Below are positions 59,185-60,000 of a stretch of 60,000 nt of DNA, piece after piece (position 1 is the first letter of the stretch; each line of letters opens with the position of its first letter). The notes below the pieces were generated by a model. That model was given only the letters and a program-made list of their open reading frames with translations. It had not been told where the DNA came from and made no database searches. A program made the position numbers and the translations under genes. This DNA is from Liolophura sinensis (taxonomy: Eukaryota > Mollusca > Polyplacophora > Chitonida > Chitonidae): assembly GCF_032854445.1 (NCBI RefSeq), contig NC_088303.1, positions 18,299,501-18,359,500 of the forward strand, given 5' to 3'.

Positions 59185-59285
59185 TTTAAGACTGAAGCCA
59201 AATCAGCAAGAGCTGGATTCGAGCCTGCAACCTCATAAATCAAGTAACAAAGTGTCAGGCGAGTGAGTCAGCGAGGTCCTCCATT
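59185..59285 (-). repeat. tRNA-like SINE head related to the satellites
   Basis: The plus strand reads agcaagagctggattcgagc, ctgcaacctcataaatcaag. On the minus strand this gives a B box (aggctcgaatccagc) and an A-box-like part (ctcgctgactcactcgcctg). The same text order is seen in the 86-bp satellite unit (gtgagagcttgggttagaat, acacgacctcactatcaaag). Confidence 0.6.
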
Positions 59286-59289
59286 ACAA

Positions 59290-60000
59290 ACTAACAATAT
59301 TAGATACAGGTATACAAGTAGGTCTAAATTAACGTTTACCTCTGCACATGGCCAACACTTGTATTGGTCAGATATATTATGTCTAGCTACTTACCGTTAA
59401 TCTTGGATCTGTGTTGAGACTTCAATAGGAGAATTTTGAGTTTGAACTCTTTTTATCAATGAAGTTAAAACAAGTCTAACTCTATCATGTGACCTGTCGA
59501 AAATGTTGGGCAAATATTTTTGATCACTTTCACTATAACATCGGCGTCTGGAAAAAGTTTCAAAAAGAGAAAATTGAGAATCTCAACGTATGTGAACTTG
59601 GGAAGTTCCTAAAGGAAAGAGGTGTTATTTGTGCCTCTAGAAAAGGGTGAGACAGGTGATCGGTAAATTAATGTCAACAAATGTTGCCTAACATTTTTCA
59701 CAAGTCACATGACACTTTACGACTGTTTTTACCATTGACAGAAGAGTTCCAACGCGACGTTAAACCTTTATGCATGTAAGTGAATGAGTGCTTGGGGTTT
59801 AACGTCGTACTTAACAAATTTTCAGTCATATGACGATGATCTATGCATGTAGCCTACATGCTAGTGTTCCTGTGAGGAAATGGGACAGTTCTGAGTCAAA
59901 ACATTTTGACCCATCTTAGGATTGTTGCTATACAGTTATTACCTGTTATACAGCTATTACCAAGAACTTTTGTTGGTTAGGGGTACTTTTAGAAAAGCTT
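59290..60000. other. Anonymous DNA with a SINE tail fragment
   Basis: 59783-59850 (gagtgcttggggtttaacgt, cgtacttaacaaattttcag, tcatatgacgatgat) is a truncated copy of the SINE at 54891-55217 (minus orientation). The remainder has no recognised feature. Confidence 0.5.

Overview
This is eukaryotic nuclear DNA, most likely from a marine lophotrochozoan and probably a mollusc. The reasons are one multi-exon animal gene with GT-AG introns, no bacterial-style gene packing, AT-rich sequence, and many tRNA-derived SINEs, foldback MITEs and minisatellites of a kind I associate with molluscan genomes. The taxon call is inference. No rRNA, CRISPR array, provirus, reverse transcriptase or transposase gene was found.

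The one gene I can name lies on the minus strand at 38464-43000. Four exons join in frame into a 384-residue RGK-family (Rad/Gem/Kir/Rem) small GTPase. All intron phases match, the P-loop, NKID and ETSAA motifs are present, and the C-terminus ends in the RGK signature CDNLYVL. A TATA-like box, a GC-rich element and a CRE-like site lie upstream (43171-43270), with a perfect CRE at 44659. Intron 1 holds a 73-bp tandem repeat, and a SINE tail sits close to the exon-2 acceptor.

Layout. 1-1460: nothing recognised. 1463-7800 and 9750-16900: two diverged direct copies of one 6-7 kb segment, each with private insertions; they carry three degraded copies of a minus-strand exon-like ORF. 17545-22930: a second duplicated region with two related satellite arrays (86 bp and 89 bp) whose unit resembles the tRNA-like part of a local SINE. 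23-26 kb: SINE and MITE pieces, a 43-bp minisatellite and a 60-bp-arm hairpin. 29.3-32.6 kb: a tandem-repeat cluster (45, 57 and 26 bp units, then a TA run). 33-38.4 kb: SINE pieces and anonymous DNA. 38.4-43.3 kb: the RGK gene and its promoter. 45-48.6 kb: two more degenerate tandem repeats and one possible terminal exon. 52-60 kb: SINEs and tRNA-like heads, two anonymous minus-strand ORFs, and a TA microsatellite.

Only the RGK gene is a confident protein-coding locus. Other coding entries are candidates with low confidence, and most other open frames are artefacts of tandem repeats.
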